64,000 bases of DNA. It comes from a virus. Where the stretch lies: the IMG/VR virus record IMGVR_UViG_3300044614_000397, positions 21,640 to 85,639 of that record, one strand, 5' to 3'. A program made the position numbers and the translations under genes. The notes under the pieces were generated by a model. That model was not told the DNA's origin. It saw only the letters and a list, made by a program, of their open reading frames with translations, and did no database searches. This document shows, in pieces, positions 49,435-56,376 of this stretch (its first letter is position 1; every line of letters begins with the position of its first letter).

Positions 49435-49579
49435 AGTCAACGGTTCCAAATTCTAGGCGGTCAGCGATATCATCATATGCTGCGCCGTCCTCAGATGTTT
49501 CTGCCCACAGTCGGATATTAGTTACAATAACCTCTCGTGCAAATTTGACTCCGTCTTCAAAACCATCTTGGTAATCCAT
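49424..49579 (-). CDS. Small acidic protein, 51 residues
   Basis: MDYQDGFEDGVKFAREVIVT, helical start and acidic C-terminus. GGGAGATAAA gives a Shine-Dalgarno; it overlaps the next gene by 11 bases. Confidence 0.55.
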   Translation of the reverse strand: MDYQDGFEDGVKFAREVIVTNIRLWAETSEDGAAYDDIADRLEFGTVDYDL

Positions 49580-49580
49580 T

Positions 49581-49793
49581 TTATCTCCCTGTATATCCTG
49601 TCGGTTCGTAGTCTGATGTATAACTCTCTATTAGATTATACTTATCTCGAATGCGACTTACTTTCTCAATGCTACCAGTTCCAATGTTGAATGTCAACGG
49701 TGCTAATGCTTGTGGGTCAAGACCCATCATCTGAGCATCCCAATAGGCCATCTCCATCGATAGCCTATCAGGAGCAGTCAACTCAAAATACAT
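49581..49793 (-). CDS. Small protein, 70 residues
   Basis: MYFELTAPDRLSMEMAYWDA, alpha/beta, overlapping the upstream gene's stop by one base. Function unknown. Confidence 0.5.
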   Translation of the reverse strand: MYFELTAPDRLSMEMAYWDAQMMGLDPQALAPLTFNIGTGSIEKVSRIRDKYNLIESYTSDYEPTGYTGR

Positions 49794-50461
49794 TATGCTT
49801 CCCTCACATTACAAACTTCTTGGTCAAGGATTTCAATATTGCCATTGTGTGAGTCGGCATAGATAGCATCTGTAATCTCTGATTCAAGTTCGTAATCAGT
49901 ATCATAATCAGAAAGCAAATCAATTTCAATTGTTCCGCTAACCTCGATAGATGCAGTCCACTCGACTGTTCTAGTCAACTCAATACCAAGGGCTTCTGCG
50001 ATTGCACGAAGTGTATCTTGGTCTTGTGAGTCAGCATATGCCTCGCCGATAATATCTTTGACAGTGTTTATCTTGTCTTCAAATACTCCGACACGCTTCT
50101 GTGCTTGACGTGCATTGTGTAGGTCCCACTCAATTGATGTAACCTTATCAGTTGCATATTCTGCATCCGAATATCCCTTGATTACTTTGTAGGTAACCAA
50201 TAGATTTGGGTTATATGTATCAGGAACCGTTGTTATTGTTGTCTCTGCAGTTTCCATTTCATTCCCTTTCGTTTCTGTTATAGGTGTATCTGTATACGGT
50301 ATTGTAGCATCTTCCACTGACAATAATGTGCAATTGGAATTGCATCGGCATGTGAGGTCCATCACACCCGCTGGCCATCCATATCCATCTTTAATTGTAT
50401 ATTCAATTAAAGCGTCACAGTCTCCCGTGCACACCCATGTATATTTCTGATACTTTGTCAT
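49793..50461 (-). CDS. Two-part protein with internal promoter and start
   Basis: This 222-residue protein starts MTKYQKYTWVCTGDCD at ATG 50461, exactly 6 bases after TACAAT (leaderless); a GTG at 50476 would lie inside the promoter. Residues 10-50 are Cys-rich (two C-x3-C groups), a possible zinc site. At residue 69 an internal ATG (50257, METAETTITTVPD) has its own AACGAAAGGGAATGAA leader and TGTCAG-class promoter, so a 154-residue C-terminal form is expected as well. Confidence 0.65.
   Translation of the reverse strand: MTKYQKYTWVCTGDCDALIEYTIKDGYGWPAGVMDLTCRCNSNCTLLSVEDATIPYTDTPITETKGNEMETAETTITTVPDTYNPNLLVTYKVIKGYSDAEYATDKVTSIEWDLHNARQAQKRVGVFEDKINTVKDIIGEAYADSQDQDTLRAIAEALGIELTRTVEWTASIEVSGTIEIDLLSDYDTDYELESEITDAIYADSHNGNIEILDQEVCNVREA
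50301..50323 (-). promoter_or_regulatory. TGTCAG-class promoter inside the gene (TTGTCAG-N10-TACAAT)
   Basis: -10 at 50306-50301, box at 50323-50317; expected to drive the short form starting at 50257. Confidence 0.7.
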
Positions 50462-50467
50462 GCGAGT

Positions 50468-50490
50468 ATTGTACACCTGGCCACTGACAT
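50468..50490 (-). promoter_or_regulatory. TGTCAG-class promoter, leaderless (ATGTCAG-N10-TACAAT)
   Basis: -10 at 50473-50468, box at 50490-50484, with a TTGTAA -35 directly upstream; 6 bases to ATG 50461. Confidence 0.75.
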
Positions 50491-50517
50491 TTACAATAGA
50501 ATTCAGGGCTTTTTTTA

Positions 50518-50533
50518 TGTGATCCGTAACACA
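50518..50533 (-). promoter_or_regulatory. CRP-like site, one mismatch
   Basis: TGTGA-N6-ACACA, 52 bases upstream of the -10 at 50473. Confidence 0.45.
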
Positions 50534-50593
50534 AAAATTTGGCCTCTACCCCTGGGGGCGTCTCATTATGTGAAATTCAAATCTCATTCTTAG

Positions 50594-50667
50594 CGATCCA
50601 TATCGGACTTGAACCGACGGCCTCTACCGTGACAGGGTAGCGCTCTAACCAACTGAGCTAATGGACC
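50594..50667 (-). tRNA. tRNA-Asp (GTC)
   Basis: The 74-base cloverleaf has a seven-pair acceptor stem (GGTCCAT with ATGGATC, one G-T), D arm GCTC...GAGC, anticodon stem CTACC/GGTAG around a loop with GTC, and T arm GGTTCAAGTCC. CCA is not encoded. It lies between a leader module and the DUF932 gene. Confidence 0.93.
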
Positions 50668-50708
50668 AAGTGGTGAGCAGTTTTAAATCTTGCTCAGGAT
50701 TTTTTTAT

Positions 50709-51713
50709 TTAGAAAGTTGCAACCATTCGATACAACTTATTTTTTTCTGCGGTTAGAACTGGGTCAAAACCAGATGCACCCGCCATAAGTGTTTCACCAT
50801 TGCCACGACCTGAACGATAATAATCAAGACGCTCAGTTAGTGCATTGAACGCACCCCACTTTGTTCCCTTGATTGTAGCGTTAGTTGGTGAATTGTGATA
50901 CAAATCGTCAATGAGAACAACTTTGTTTTCCCACTTCTTCAATGCACCCTTAGTATCCTTATCGGGCTTAGGATAAATTGTCTGAATCAACTTAGAGAAT
51001 TCAGCATCAGTAATTGCTTGAGAGTATAGCGCCTTTGCTTGAACTTCGAATTCATCGAAATATCCAAGAGCAAGCCCAAGAGTTTCACGAGCAACTTGAA
51101 TGCGACCTTCAACAGATTGCGTGTGGCGAATCTTGAAAGATTGCTTTGCATTCTTCATTGCAAGATTCAAAGTGTTTTGGCATACAACACGAACAGGTGT
51201 AACCGCTGCTTGAACAGCAACAGAACCATCGTGTGATGTCCATACGATTAGATATAACTTTGTTTGGTCATTGGCGCCTTGTGGGTCAAGAACCATTGTG
51301 CGAGGAATATCTACAGTTCCAAATACAACTTTGCCCTTCTTTAGAGAACCAGCAGATTCCCAACGGCAATCAGCATTGGCATCGTGAATTGCATCAGCGA
51401 ACTGAAATAATTCTTCATTCTGCACTGGCTTATAACGCTTACCAACAGTAGCAAGAACATCAGTTCCGCCATTGAATGGGTTATCACGAATAACCAATGA
51501 GGCTTCAGACACATCATTCCAAGATTCTGAAATGTGGTCAGTTAGTGGAGATAAACGAACATTCCAATTCGCTAACTTTGCTTCTTCAAGCATTGTTGCG
51601 GTTGTAACTTCTTCATCTTGTGTAAAGATGCGATTTGCAAGGTTGTGCCAAGCAGGTGCACCACGGAGAGCGAAAGCAACTTCGCCATTTTCGACTTCGA
51701 GATTGTGAGCCAT
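50709..51713 (-). CDS. DUF932 (TIGR03299-type) phage/plasmid protein
   Basis: This 334-residue protein starts MAHNLEVENGEVAFALRG then APAWHNLANRI, and has VVCQNTLNLAMKN near 160 and RVGCN-equivalent strands, the known signature of this family. It occurs widely on phages and plasmids, and its function is unknown although DNA recombination has been proposed. Leader CTAACGAAAGGTAAAA; promoter at 51741. Confidence 0.85.
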   Translation of the reverse strand: MAHNLEVENGEVAFALRGAPAWHNLANRIFTQDEEVTTATMLEEAKLANWNVRLSPLTDHISESWNDVSEASLVIRDNPFNGGTDVLATVGKRYKPVQNEELFQFADAIHDANADCRWESAGSLKKGKVVFGTVDIPRTMVLDPQGANDQTKLYLIVWTSHDGSVAVQAAVTPVRVVCQNTLNLAMKNAKQSFKIRHTQSVEGRIQVARETLGLALGYFDEFEVQAKALYSQAITDAEFSKLIQTIYPKPDKDTKGALKKWENKVVLIDDLYHNSPTNATIKGTKWGAFNALTERLDYYRSGRGNGETLMAGASGFDPVLTAEKNKLYRMVATF

Positions 51714-51740
51714 TTTTTACCTTTCGTTAGATTAGTTGCA

Positions 51741-51763
51741 ATTATAACAGGTGGCACTGACAT
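51741..51763 (-). promoter_or_regulatory. TGTCAG-class promoter (ATGTCAG-N10-TATAAT)
   Basis: -10 at 51746-51741, box at 51763-51757, TAGACA directly upstream as a -35. A perfect CRP-like palindrome lies 62 bases before the -10. Confidence 0.8.
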
Positions 51764-51800
51764 TGTCTAGATTAGTTAGTCATTTGTCCGAATTGATCCG

Positions 51801-51816
51801 TGTGAGTAATCTCACA
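51801..51816 (-). promoter_or_regulatory. CRP/GlxR-like palindrome TGTGAGTAATCTCACA
   Basis: Perfect TGTGA-N6-TCACA, centred about 74 bases before the predicted start of the DUF932 transcript. Confidence 0.65.
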
Positions 51817-51828
51817 AATTTTTGGGCG

Positions 51829-51880
51829 TTTTCCACAGGCAGCCGTAAGGCTGTGGATAACCCCGCAGCTCTGCGGGCCA
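51829..51880. repeat. Intergenic module with paired DnaA-like boxes and hairpin
   Basis: TTTTCCACA (51829-51837) and TGTGGATAA (51852-51860) face each other around CAGCC-GTAA-GGCTG; CCCGCAG/CTGCGGG follows at about 51862-51879. The same order recurs at 54183-54233. Confidence 0.6.
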
Positions 51881-51933
51881 GCTTGGGAAATGGGGCGGGC
51901 ATCTAGATTAGTGTGCAACCCGCCCCAAGATCA

Positions 51934-52176
51934 TTATCCAAGCAAGTTAGTTAGTTCAGATTTTGGTGGAAGAGATTCACGATTTATAATTAGAGCAGTT
52001 GTCTTTTTCTTTTTTAGATTATCATAAACATATGCTCTGATGTTTCCGTCAAACTTACGCATATTAGAAAATACTAATTCAGTTAGATATTCTTTATCCA
52101 CACCTTGCTCTGAATAGATTGTCAAGTCATTTGCTTTGTTCTCGTCATAGATTTCTACACGATAACGGTTTTTCAT
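51934..52176 (-). CDS. Small basic protein, 80 residues
   Basis: MKNRYRVEIYDENKANDLTI, beta-alpha pattern, then a Lys-rich region (DNLKKKKTTALIIN). Leader ends AACAAAGGAACAAA. Function unknown. Confidence 0.55.
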   Translation of the reverse strand: MKNRYRVEIYDENKANDLTIYSEQGVDKEYLTELVFSNMRKFDGNIRAYVYDNLKKKKTTALIINRESLPPKSELTNLLG

Positions 52177-52214
52177 TTTGTTCCTTTGTTAGTAGGGATA
52201 ATAATTATAACATT

Positions 52215-52239
52215 GGGGGCTAGATTTTGTCTAGCCCCC
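52215..52239 (-). terminator. Strong hairpin overlapping a promoter
   Basis: GGGGGCTAG pairs with CTAGCCCCC; the loop holds TAGACA-like -35 bases, with TATAAT (52208-52203) 18 bases further on the minus strand. It can end the gene at 52247 and start the one at 51934. Confidence 0.65.
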
Positions 52240-52246
52240 ATTTGTA

Positions 52247-52429
52247 TTACTTGCCGATTTTTACCATAGCATAACGCATACCTGCGCCTGTATCTAATCT
52301 TAGTTTAGTTAGATTAGGGCGGATAGCAATAATCTCTGAGATAGTTCCAGTAATACCTGACTTACCAGTTGTAAAGACATCGCCCTTACGATAGAAGCGA
52401 CCCTTAGCGGTATCTAGAATTGGAGACAT
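52247..52429 (-). CDS. Small SH3/KOW-like protein, 60 residues
   Basis: RKGDVFTTGKSGITGTISEI shares the pattern G-x-x-x-T-T-x-K-S-G-x-x-G-x-I with the gene at 53053, so the two are paralogues. The fold is probably a small beta barrel. Function unknown. Confidence 0.6.
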   Translation of the reverse strand: MSPILDTAKGRFYRKGDVFTTGKSGITGTISEIIAIRPNLTKLRLDTGAGMRYAMVKIGK

Positions 52430-52494
52430 TTTATTCCTTTCGTTAGTAGGTGGGTTGAGCAGTTTTTAGACTTGCTCAGGTCGTTGCTTGTTAT

Positions 52495-52917
52495 TTATAG
52501 ATAACGAGCAATAGCGTTGTATGTGGAAGTATTTACAACTTCCTCATCTGTCATTTTGAGGATACGAATTGCGTTCGTGATTTCCTCTTTCATTTCATTG
52601 TATTGGTGAGTATGAACAACCTCAAAATCCTTTTCAGGTTCTTTAGGAAAAGTTCCCTCTTTAGTGATGATGTCAAAATCAACATTGAGAGTGTTGTTCC
52701 AAGAGCGATAGTTTGTGCGAAGGTTCTCAGCCTTTGAGAAGTTAGCAATAGCCCACTTGCCTACTTCCTTTTTCCACGCTTCGTGCGCCTTAGTGTGCTT
52801 TGCTTCGTTTTCGCCTTGTGCCTTATAGTTCTTTTCTAACTCAGCAAGGCGTGTTTCTAGTGCCTTGATTACTTTAGGTGTAGCGATTTTCACGCTAATA
52901 GATTTTCCTCTACTCAT
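52495..52917 (-). CDS. Coiled-coil protein, 140 residues
   Basis: MSRGKSISVKIATPKVIKAL, then a long helix (TRLAELEKNYKAQGENEAKH) and an alpha/beta end. Leader CGAAAGGGAAATAA. No family recognised. Confidence 0.55.
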   Translation of the reverse strand: MSRGKSISVKIATPKVIKALETRLAELEKNYKAQGENEAKHTKAHEAWKKEVGKWAIANFSKAENLRTNYRSWNNTLNVDFDIITKEGTFPKEPEKDFEVVHTHQYNEMKEEITNAIRILKMTDEEVVNTSTYNAIARYL

Positions 52918-52950
52918 TTATTTCCCTTTCGTTCGGTTGGTTGGTTGATT

Positions 52951-52973
52951 AGTATAACATAGGGGTCTGACAT
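52951..52973 (-). promoter_or_regulatory. TGTCAG-class promoter (ATGTCAG-N10-TATACT)
   Basis: -10 at 52956-52951, box at 52973-52967; AGGGGT and ACCCCT flank the box as a perfect inverted repeat. Confidence 0.75.
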
Positions 52974-53052
52974 TTACCCCTAAGGGTGAGAGTTCTTACT
53001 TACGACATTGGGCGAGAACACTCTCTAAACTGCCCCTGTTTCGTTCAGTTTG

Positions 53053-53202
53053 TTAGACTTCTACTGAAGTCCAACGCTCTGAGCCATTTACATCAAGTAG
53101 CACTCTTGCCACTCCGCTAGGGTGGTTATCTACTGCCTTGATTACTCCGACTACGCCTGACTTAGCAGTTGTAATCGTGCTTCCGATTTCTAGTGTTGTC
53201 AT
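53053..53202 (-). CDS. Small SH3/KOW-like protein, 49 residues
   Basis: MTTLEIGSTITTAKSGVVGV is a paralogue of the protein at 52247. ATG 53202 follows AACGAAAGGAAACAAA; the longer frame upstream runs through the promoter. Confidence 0.62.
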   Translation of the reverse strand: MTTLEIGSTITTAKSGVVGVIKAVDNHPSGVARVLLDVNGSERWTSVEV

Positions 53203-53227
53203 TTTGTTTCCTTTCGTTAGGTGGTTT

Positions 53228-53250
53228 ATTATACAGGGTGGGTCTGACAT
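53228..53250 (-). promoter_or_regulatory. TGTCAG-class promoter (ATGTCAG-N10-TATAAT)
   Basis: -10 at 53233-53228, box at 53250-53244; AGGGTGG and CCACCCT flank the box. A perfect CRP-like site lies 61.5 bases upstream. Confidence 0.8.
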
Positions 53251-53286
53251 TTTCCACCCTAATCTCATTATTTGAGAAGGTTATAG

Positions 53287-53302
53287 TGTGATACTAATCA
53301 CA
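53287..53302 (-). promoter_or_regulatory. CRP/GlxR-like palindrome TGTGATACTAATCACA
   Basis: Perfect TGTGA-N6-TCACA, overlapping the 3' end of the upstream gene. Confidence 0.65.
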
Positions 53303-53572
53303 CTCAGGAAGCCACGCATCTAAGTGGTGAGCCTCGATGATAGCCGATGCAGGTGCAGTATTTTGATCCCGCCAAGTAATCGGTGCAGGTAGGTCAATAA
53401 GACGCTGATAGTCCTCCTCATAGTATGCGTCAATAGCATCTATGCAAGGTTGCACCATTGAGCGGGGAACGGGTGGATAGTGATTACTTGATAAGTGAAT
53501 ACCAATTTGTGTTTCTAAGTCTAAGCCTAATAAGTCGTTATCGGCTAGTTCAGTTGCGAAAGTGCTTCCCAT
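53294..53572 (-). CDS. Protein of unknown function, 92 residues
   Basis: Acidic alpha-rich protein with PVPRSMVQPCIDAIDAYYEE and a Trp-Arg-Asp motif. It is served by the promoter at 53622 inside the upstream gene. Confidence 0.55.
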   Translation of the reverse strand: MGSTFATELADNDLLGLDLETQIGIHLSSNHYPPVPRSMVQPCIDAIDAYYEEDYQRLIDLPAPITWRDQNTAPASAIIEAHHLDAWLPECD

Positions 53573-53848
53573 TTATTCGTTCTCCTCTAAGATAGTTTCT
53601 GATAGGTCGTCCATTTCATCTATTGTAGCAACAAGGTCTGACATTTCTTGCTCGGTCAATAGGATTTTAGTTATGCTATCGGCAACCTTAGCAGATAGAG
53701 CCGATGAATACATAAATAAATACTTAGCATAGATTTCATCTGATAGTTCATTTCTGCGTGTGTGCAGTTCACCCGCTAATCCCATTATGTCCTCGTCAAA
53801 GATACTTGATTTGGTTGCGTCTAAGATTTCAATAGCAGTTGATAGCAT
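53573..53848 (-). CDS. Acidic helical protein, 91 residues
   Basis: Starts MLSTAIEILDATKSSIFDED after AAAGGGAAATATCTA; a long helix (HTRRNELSDEIYAKY) follows. Function unknown. Confidence 0.55.
   Translation of the reverse strand: MLSTAIEILDATKSSIFDEDIMGLAGELHTRRNELSDEIYAKYLFMYSSALSAKVADSITKILLTEQEMSDLVATIDEMDDLSETILEENE
53622..53644 (-). promoter_or_regulatory. TGTCAG-class promoter inside a gene (ATGTCAG-N10-TACAAT)
   Basis: -10 at 53627-53622, box at 53644-53638; codons of the 91-residue gene pass through it. Confidence 0.7.
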
Positions 53849-54072
53849 TAGATATTTCCCTTTACTGTCAATTCTGCCCAAGTGTTATTTTCATTTGCTA
53901 CTTCAAGAGTATTAGACATACCAAGAGCGTGAATGGTTGCACCCTTGCACATCTTTTCAATTTCAGATTGTGGTAGGTTGATTAGTGCAGGCAATAGATT
54001 TGCAGGGATTTTATCCAAGTCAATAATTGCCTCAAAAACTACTGTGTGTGGAACCTTCATTAGATTAGACAT
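53848..54072 (-). CDS. Small protein, 74 residues
   Basis: MSNLMKVPHTVVFEAIIDLD, then KIPANLLPALINLP. The start overlaps the leader CAACGAAAGGTAACAA. Function unknown. Confidence 0.55.
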   Translation of the reverse strand: MSNLMKVPHTVVFEAIIDLDKIPANLLPALINLPQSEIEKMCKGATIHALGMSNTLEVANENNTWAELTVKGNI

Positions 54073-54101
54073 TTGTTACCTTTCGTTGTTGGAATAATGG
54101 T

Positions 54102-54124
54102 ATTTTACACTAGGCCACCGACAT
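54102..54124 (-). promoter_or_regulatory. TGTCAG-class promoter, variant box (ATGTCGG-N10-TAAAAT)
   Basis: -10 at 54107-54102, box at 54124-54118 with one change (CGG for CAG). Confidence 0.65.
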
Positions 54125-54156
54125 TTGCTAACACATCCTCGGCGTGTCGCAGCTTT

Positions 54157-54172
54157 TGTGAGTTTTCTCACA
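54157..54172 (-). promoter_or_regulatory. CRP/GlxR-like palindrome TGTGAGTTTTCTCACA
   Basis: Perfect TGTGA-N6-TCACA, centred 57.5 bases before the -10 at 54107. Confidence 0.65.
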
Positions 54173-54182
54173 AAATTCAGGG

Positions 54183-54233
54183 TTATCCACAACTAAGCCG
54201 TAAGCCTGTGGAAAACCCCGCAGTGTTGCGGGC
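54183..54233. repeat. Intergenic module with paired DnaA-like boxes and hairpin
   Basis: TTATCCACA (54183-54191, perfect DnaA box) faces TGTGGAAAA (54207-54215), followed by CCCCGCAG...TTGCGGG. It is the second copy of the module at 51829. Confidence 0.6.
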
Positions 54234-54236
54234 CCT

Positions 54237-54362
54237 TCAGTCTAGAGAATCTCCCCAGACTTCAGGATCCACCTCCGCTAAATATTCTTTAGCGGTTTTT
54301 CTTTCTTCATCATTACCAACCACGGAATTTATTAATGCATTAAAGTACTTTAGTTCGGCCAT
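54237..54362 (-). CDS. Microprotein, 41 residues
   Basis: MAELKYFNALINSVVGNDEE, acidic, lying after the GP88-like gene in the same operon. A hairpin (CCGCTAAA with TTTAGCGG) is encoded within it. Confidence 0.5.
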   Translation of the reverse strand: MAELKYFNALINSVVGNDEERKTAKEYLAEVDPEVWGDSLD

Positions 54363-54371
54363 TTTATTTTC

Positions 54372-55091
54372 TCATTTCTTAGTTGCGCTAAATCTAATAT
54401 CCGCTTTACCGTAGACACATAGGCCACATGAAACACATGCGGACCCTGCATTGCTAATAAGTGGAATGCTCTTCATATTCTCAGGACACTTAGCACCAGG
54501 CTTACCAGTTAATTCTTTCATTGTGTTTTCAGTAAGCGCAAAAGTTTTGCCAAGGTAAGCAAGTCGTATACCGTCATTAAGTTTTAAATCGTGTGCAATC
54601 TCTTTATTCTCATCATCCGTTGAATAATAAAGTGAAAGATTAGATACATTCTTAAGAATAAGCGCTGCAGACTTAACACGAGTATAAACCCAGAATTGAA
54701 TATCTGGGTGGTTCATGATAATAGTCTTCCACGCATATGCGTAGGTATCGTTAAAGAAATCGCCGTCCCAGTGGATACGGAATAACTTAGGTGCCTCTTT
54801 CTTTTCACAATCATTGACAAAGTCAACAATCATCTCATCAAGCAATAGCAACATGGCGTCCATGTCTGCATTACGTAGGAGCTCCCAGTTATGAAGAAGA
54901 TTAGTTTTTACTCCTGGGAATAGCTTTTCAAGCTTGCCTGCATAGCAAACAGTCTCGCAGATAGACGTAGCACCAGGACATGAAAAATCTTTTCCTGCGG
55001 GTAGGCCAAACGTGTTGGCAATTGCTGCTTGCTTTCCATTTTTTGTGACAAGGTTAGCCACCTTTCGATCATTTGAACGTTTTAATTTCAT
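54372..55091 (-). CDS. Actinophage gene product 88 (GP88-like)
   Basis: In 239 residues, KDFSCPGATSICETVCYAGK near 36 gives C-x6-C-x3-C, and the C-terminal GSACVSCGLCVYG gives C-x2-C-x2-C. This matches the GP88 family of actinophages, with Cys sets that could bind zinc or iron-sulfur. Function unknown. I start at ATG 55091, 7 bases after TATAAT (leaderless); an upstream ATG at 55160 lies before the promoter. Confidence 0.78.
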   Translation of the reverse strand: MKLKRSNDRKVANLVTKNGKQAAIANTFGLPAGKDFSCPGATSICETVCYAGKLEKLFPGVKTNLLHNWELLRNADMDAMLLLLDEMIVDFVNDCEKKEAPKLFRIHWDGDFFNDTYAYAWKTIIMNHPDIQFWVYTRVKSAALILKNVSNLSLYYSTDDENKEIAHDLKLNDGIRLAYLGKTFALTENTMKELTGKPGAKCPENMKSIPLISNAGSACVSCGLCVYGKADIRFSATKK

Positions 55092-55098
55092 AGGGGTA

Positions 55099-55121
55099 AT
55101 TATAGCGGTTAGATCTGACAT
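55099..55121 (-). promoter_or_regulatory. TGTCAG-class promoter, leaderless (ATGTCAG-N10-TATAAT)
   Basis: -10 at 55104-55099, box at 55121-55115; 7 bases to ATG 55091 of the GP88-like gene. Confidence 0.72.
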
Positions 55122-55122
55122 A

Positions 55123-55332
55123 TTAGTAATCCTCATCCATTCCGTGTCCTGCAGACGCAAGGGCGTCGGAATCGGACCAGCCAGTTAGTTCATAGAATTC
55201 CATTTCTTCGGAATCATAACATTCGGCACACATATAGTCATCGCCAAAGACTTCATAATCAGACTCATTATCAAAAGTCATAGTTGAGCCACAGATTTCA
55301 GAGTTTAAGCAAGCAACGGTAATTTGTTCCAT
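55123..55332 (-). CDS. Acidic Cys-containing protein, 69 residues
   Basis: MEQITVACLNSEICGSTMTF and YMCAECYDSEEM give two Cys pairs, a probable zinc site; the end is very acidic. Leader GAACGAAAGGTCCAACTA. Confidence 0.58.
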   Translation of the reverse strand: MEQITVACLNSEICGSTMTFDNESDYEVFGDDYMCAECYDSEEMEFYELTGWSDSDALASAGHGMDEDY

Positions 55333-55361
55333 TAGTTGGACCTTTCGTTCGATTTAAGAGA

Positions 55362-55384
55362 ATAATACCATAGGGCACTGACAT
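55362..55384 (-). promoter_or_regulatory. TGTCAG-class promoter (ATGTCAG-N10-TATTAT)
   Basis: -10 at 55367-55362, box at 55384-55378. A partial palindrome GGTGTTTTATATCACACC (55411-55428) lies upstream. Confidence 0.72.
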
Positions 55385-55475
55385 TTTTTGAAACACGCCC
55401 CAGAATCTAGGGTGTTTTATATCACACCCGTAACGACACGCCCGACTCCGCAGCTCTGCGGGCATTTGTCGACAA

Positions 55476-55607
55476 TTAAGAATTTAATTTATTTTTATGT
55501 TTGATCTTGCGTGTGTATTTTTTTTTATTGCGAACAGGTTGCGCCGCATTACTGCGACGCAATTCCTGAATGCGTTTTACTTTATCTTGAACTGAAGTTA
55601 GGAACAT
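55476..55607 (-). CDS. Very basic microprotein, 43 residues
   Basis: The second half is Lys/Arg-rich (RNKKKYTRKIKHKNKLN), like a nucleic-acid-binding tail. It overlaps the gene upstream by 26 bases. Probably real as the last gene of the operon. Confidence 0.5.
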   Translation of the reverse strand: MFLTSVQDKVKRIQELRRSNAAQPVRNKKKYTRKIKHKNKLNS

Positions 55608-55773
55608 TATACCCACTCGCTTCGTGAAATCTTTTTACATCAAATCGCTCATTATCTTTCGCAAACATTTCCGCAAAATCATTTACGATTTTAGAAAATA
55701 AAGCGGGGTGAGTTTTATTGCTCGCATACTTTAGAATTTCTGCGGTTGCGATGTAATCTTTTCTAGTCATCAT
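55582..55773 (-). CDS. Small protein, 63 residues
   Basis: MTRKDYIATAEILKYASNKT, helical; overlaps both neighbours. Function unknown. Confidence 0.52.
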   Translation of the reverse strand: MMTRKDYIATAEILKYASNKTHPALFSKIVNDFAEMFAKDNERFDVKRFHEASGYNVPNFSSR

Positions 55774-55973
55774 TTTACTACGACCTCTCCTGAACGATAA
55801 AATAATTTAGTGTAGCATTTGCCAGTTGGTGTAAATAAATTTACAGTTGAGTATTCATTAGCAGAACCCCAATCGGTAAAGCGGAAAAAGTTTTCCCACG
55901 CACCAAATTCGTTTTCGTATTCGGCAGACCAGTGGGGAGCGTTGCTATCATAAGCGCAAGTTAGTTTATACAT
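55770..55973 (-). CDS. Small beta-rich protein, 67 residues
   Basis: MYKLTCAYDSNAPHWSAEYE with several aromatic residues and a FRFTDWGSANEYST strand. ATG overlaps the upstream stop (TAATG). Confidence 0.52.
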   Translation of the reverse strand: MYKLTCAYDSNAPHWSAEYENEFGAWENFFRFTDWGSANEYSTVNLFTPTGKCYTKLFYRSGEVVVK

Positions 55974-56137
55974 TAGTTATTTACCCAATCTAGTGTTAGT
56001 TCATCAGAGATTTCATCTACGCAAGAGCAAGGCTCTACATCATAGTTATTTTCATTTCCCCAAAATAAGAAACCAGCACCACCGCACTCATCGCAATTCG
56101 CTGCGATTATTTCTATGTATTCTTTTACTTTAGCCAT
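55973..56137 (-). CDS. Zinc-knuckle protein, 54 residues
   Basis: ANCDECGGAGFLFWGNE and EPCSCVDEI give C-x2-C and C-x-C, a likely zinc site; acidic C-terminus. Leader ACGAAAGGGAAAACCTA after the promoter at 56167. Confidence 0.6.
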   Translation of the reverse strand: MAKVKEYIEIIAANCDECGGAGFLFWGNENNYDVEPCSCVDEISDELTLDWVNN

Positions 56138-56252
56138 TTAGGTTTTCCCTTTCGTTTGTTTTGGTAATTGTAGCAGATAGGACTGACAAGGCTTCCGCCT
56201 TGCTTGCTTCACGTTGTGCGATAACGTGCTTTTTGAATTCGTCTAGGTTCAT
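56130..56252 (-). CDS. Microprotein overlapping a promoter, 40 residues
   Basis: MNLDEFKKHVIAQREASKAE, one helix. GGAG precedes the ATG. Its 3' half encodes the TGTCAG-class promoter of the next gene. Confidence 0.5.
   Translation of the reverse strand: MNLDEFKKHVIAQREASKAEALSVLSATITKTNERENLNG
56167..56189 (-). promoter_or_regulatory. TGTCAG-class promoter inside a gene (TTGTCAG-N10-TACAAT)
   Basis: -10 at 56172-56167, box at 56189-56183; preceded by a small hairpin AAGGC-GGAA-GCCTT. Confidence 0.7.
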
Positions 56253-56374
56253 TCGAACGCTCCTTCGTTTAGTAATCCGATTTCGATTTGAAATAACTCA
56301 TCTGGAGTGGCTTCGGATAAATCTACCCAGCCAGCACCATTTTCATTTATGCGAAAAATTTCGATGTGTCCCAT
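56249..56374 (-). CDS. Microprotein, 41 residues
   Basis: MGHIEIFRINENGAGWVDLS then a helix; ends in ATGA overlap with the next gene and starts 2 bases after the previous stop. Confidence 0.52.
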   Translation of the reverse strand: MGHIEIFRINENGAGWVDLSEATPDELFQIEIGLLNEGAFE

Positions 56375-56376
56375 TA

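Noticed and set aside
54277-54297. Hairpin CCGCTAAA...TTTAGCGG as terminator
   Set aside because: It lies inside a plausible gene (54237-54362) and has no T run on either side in the direction of transcription.
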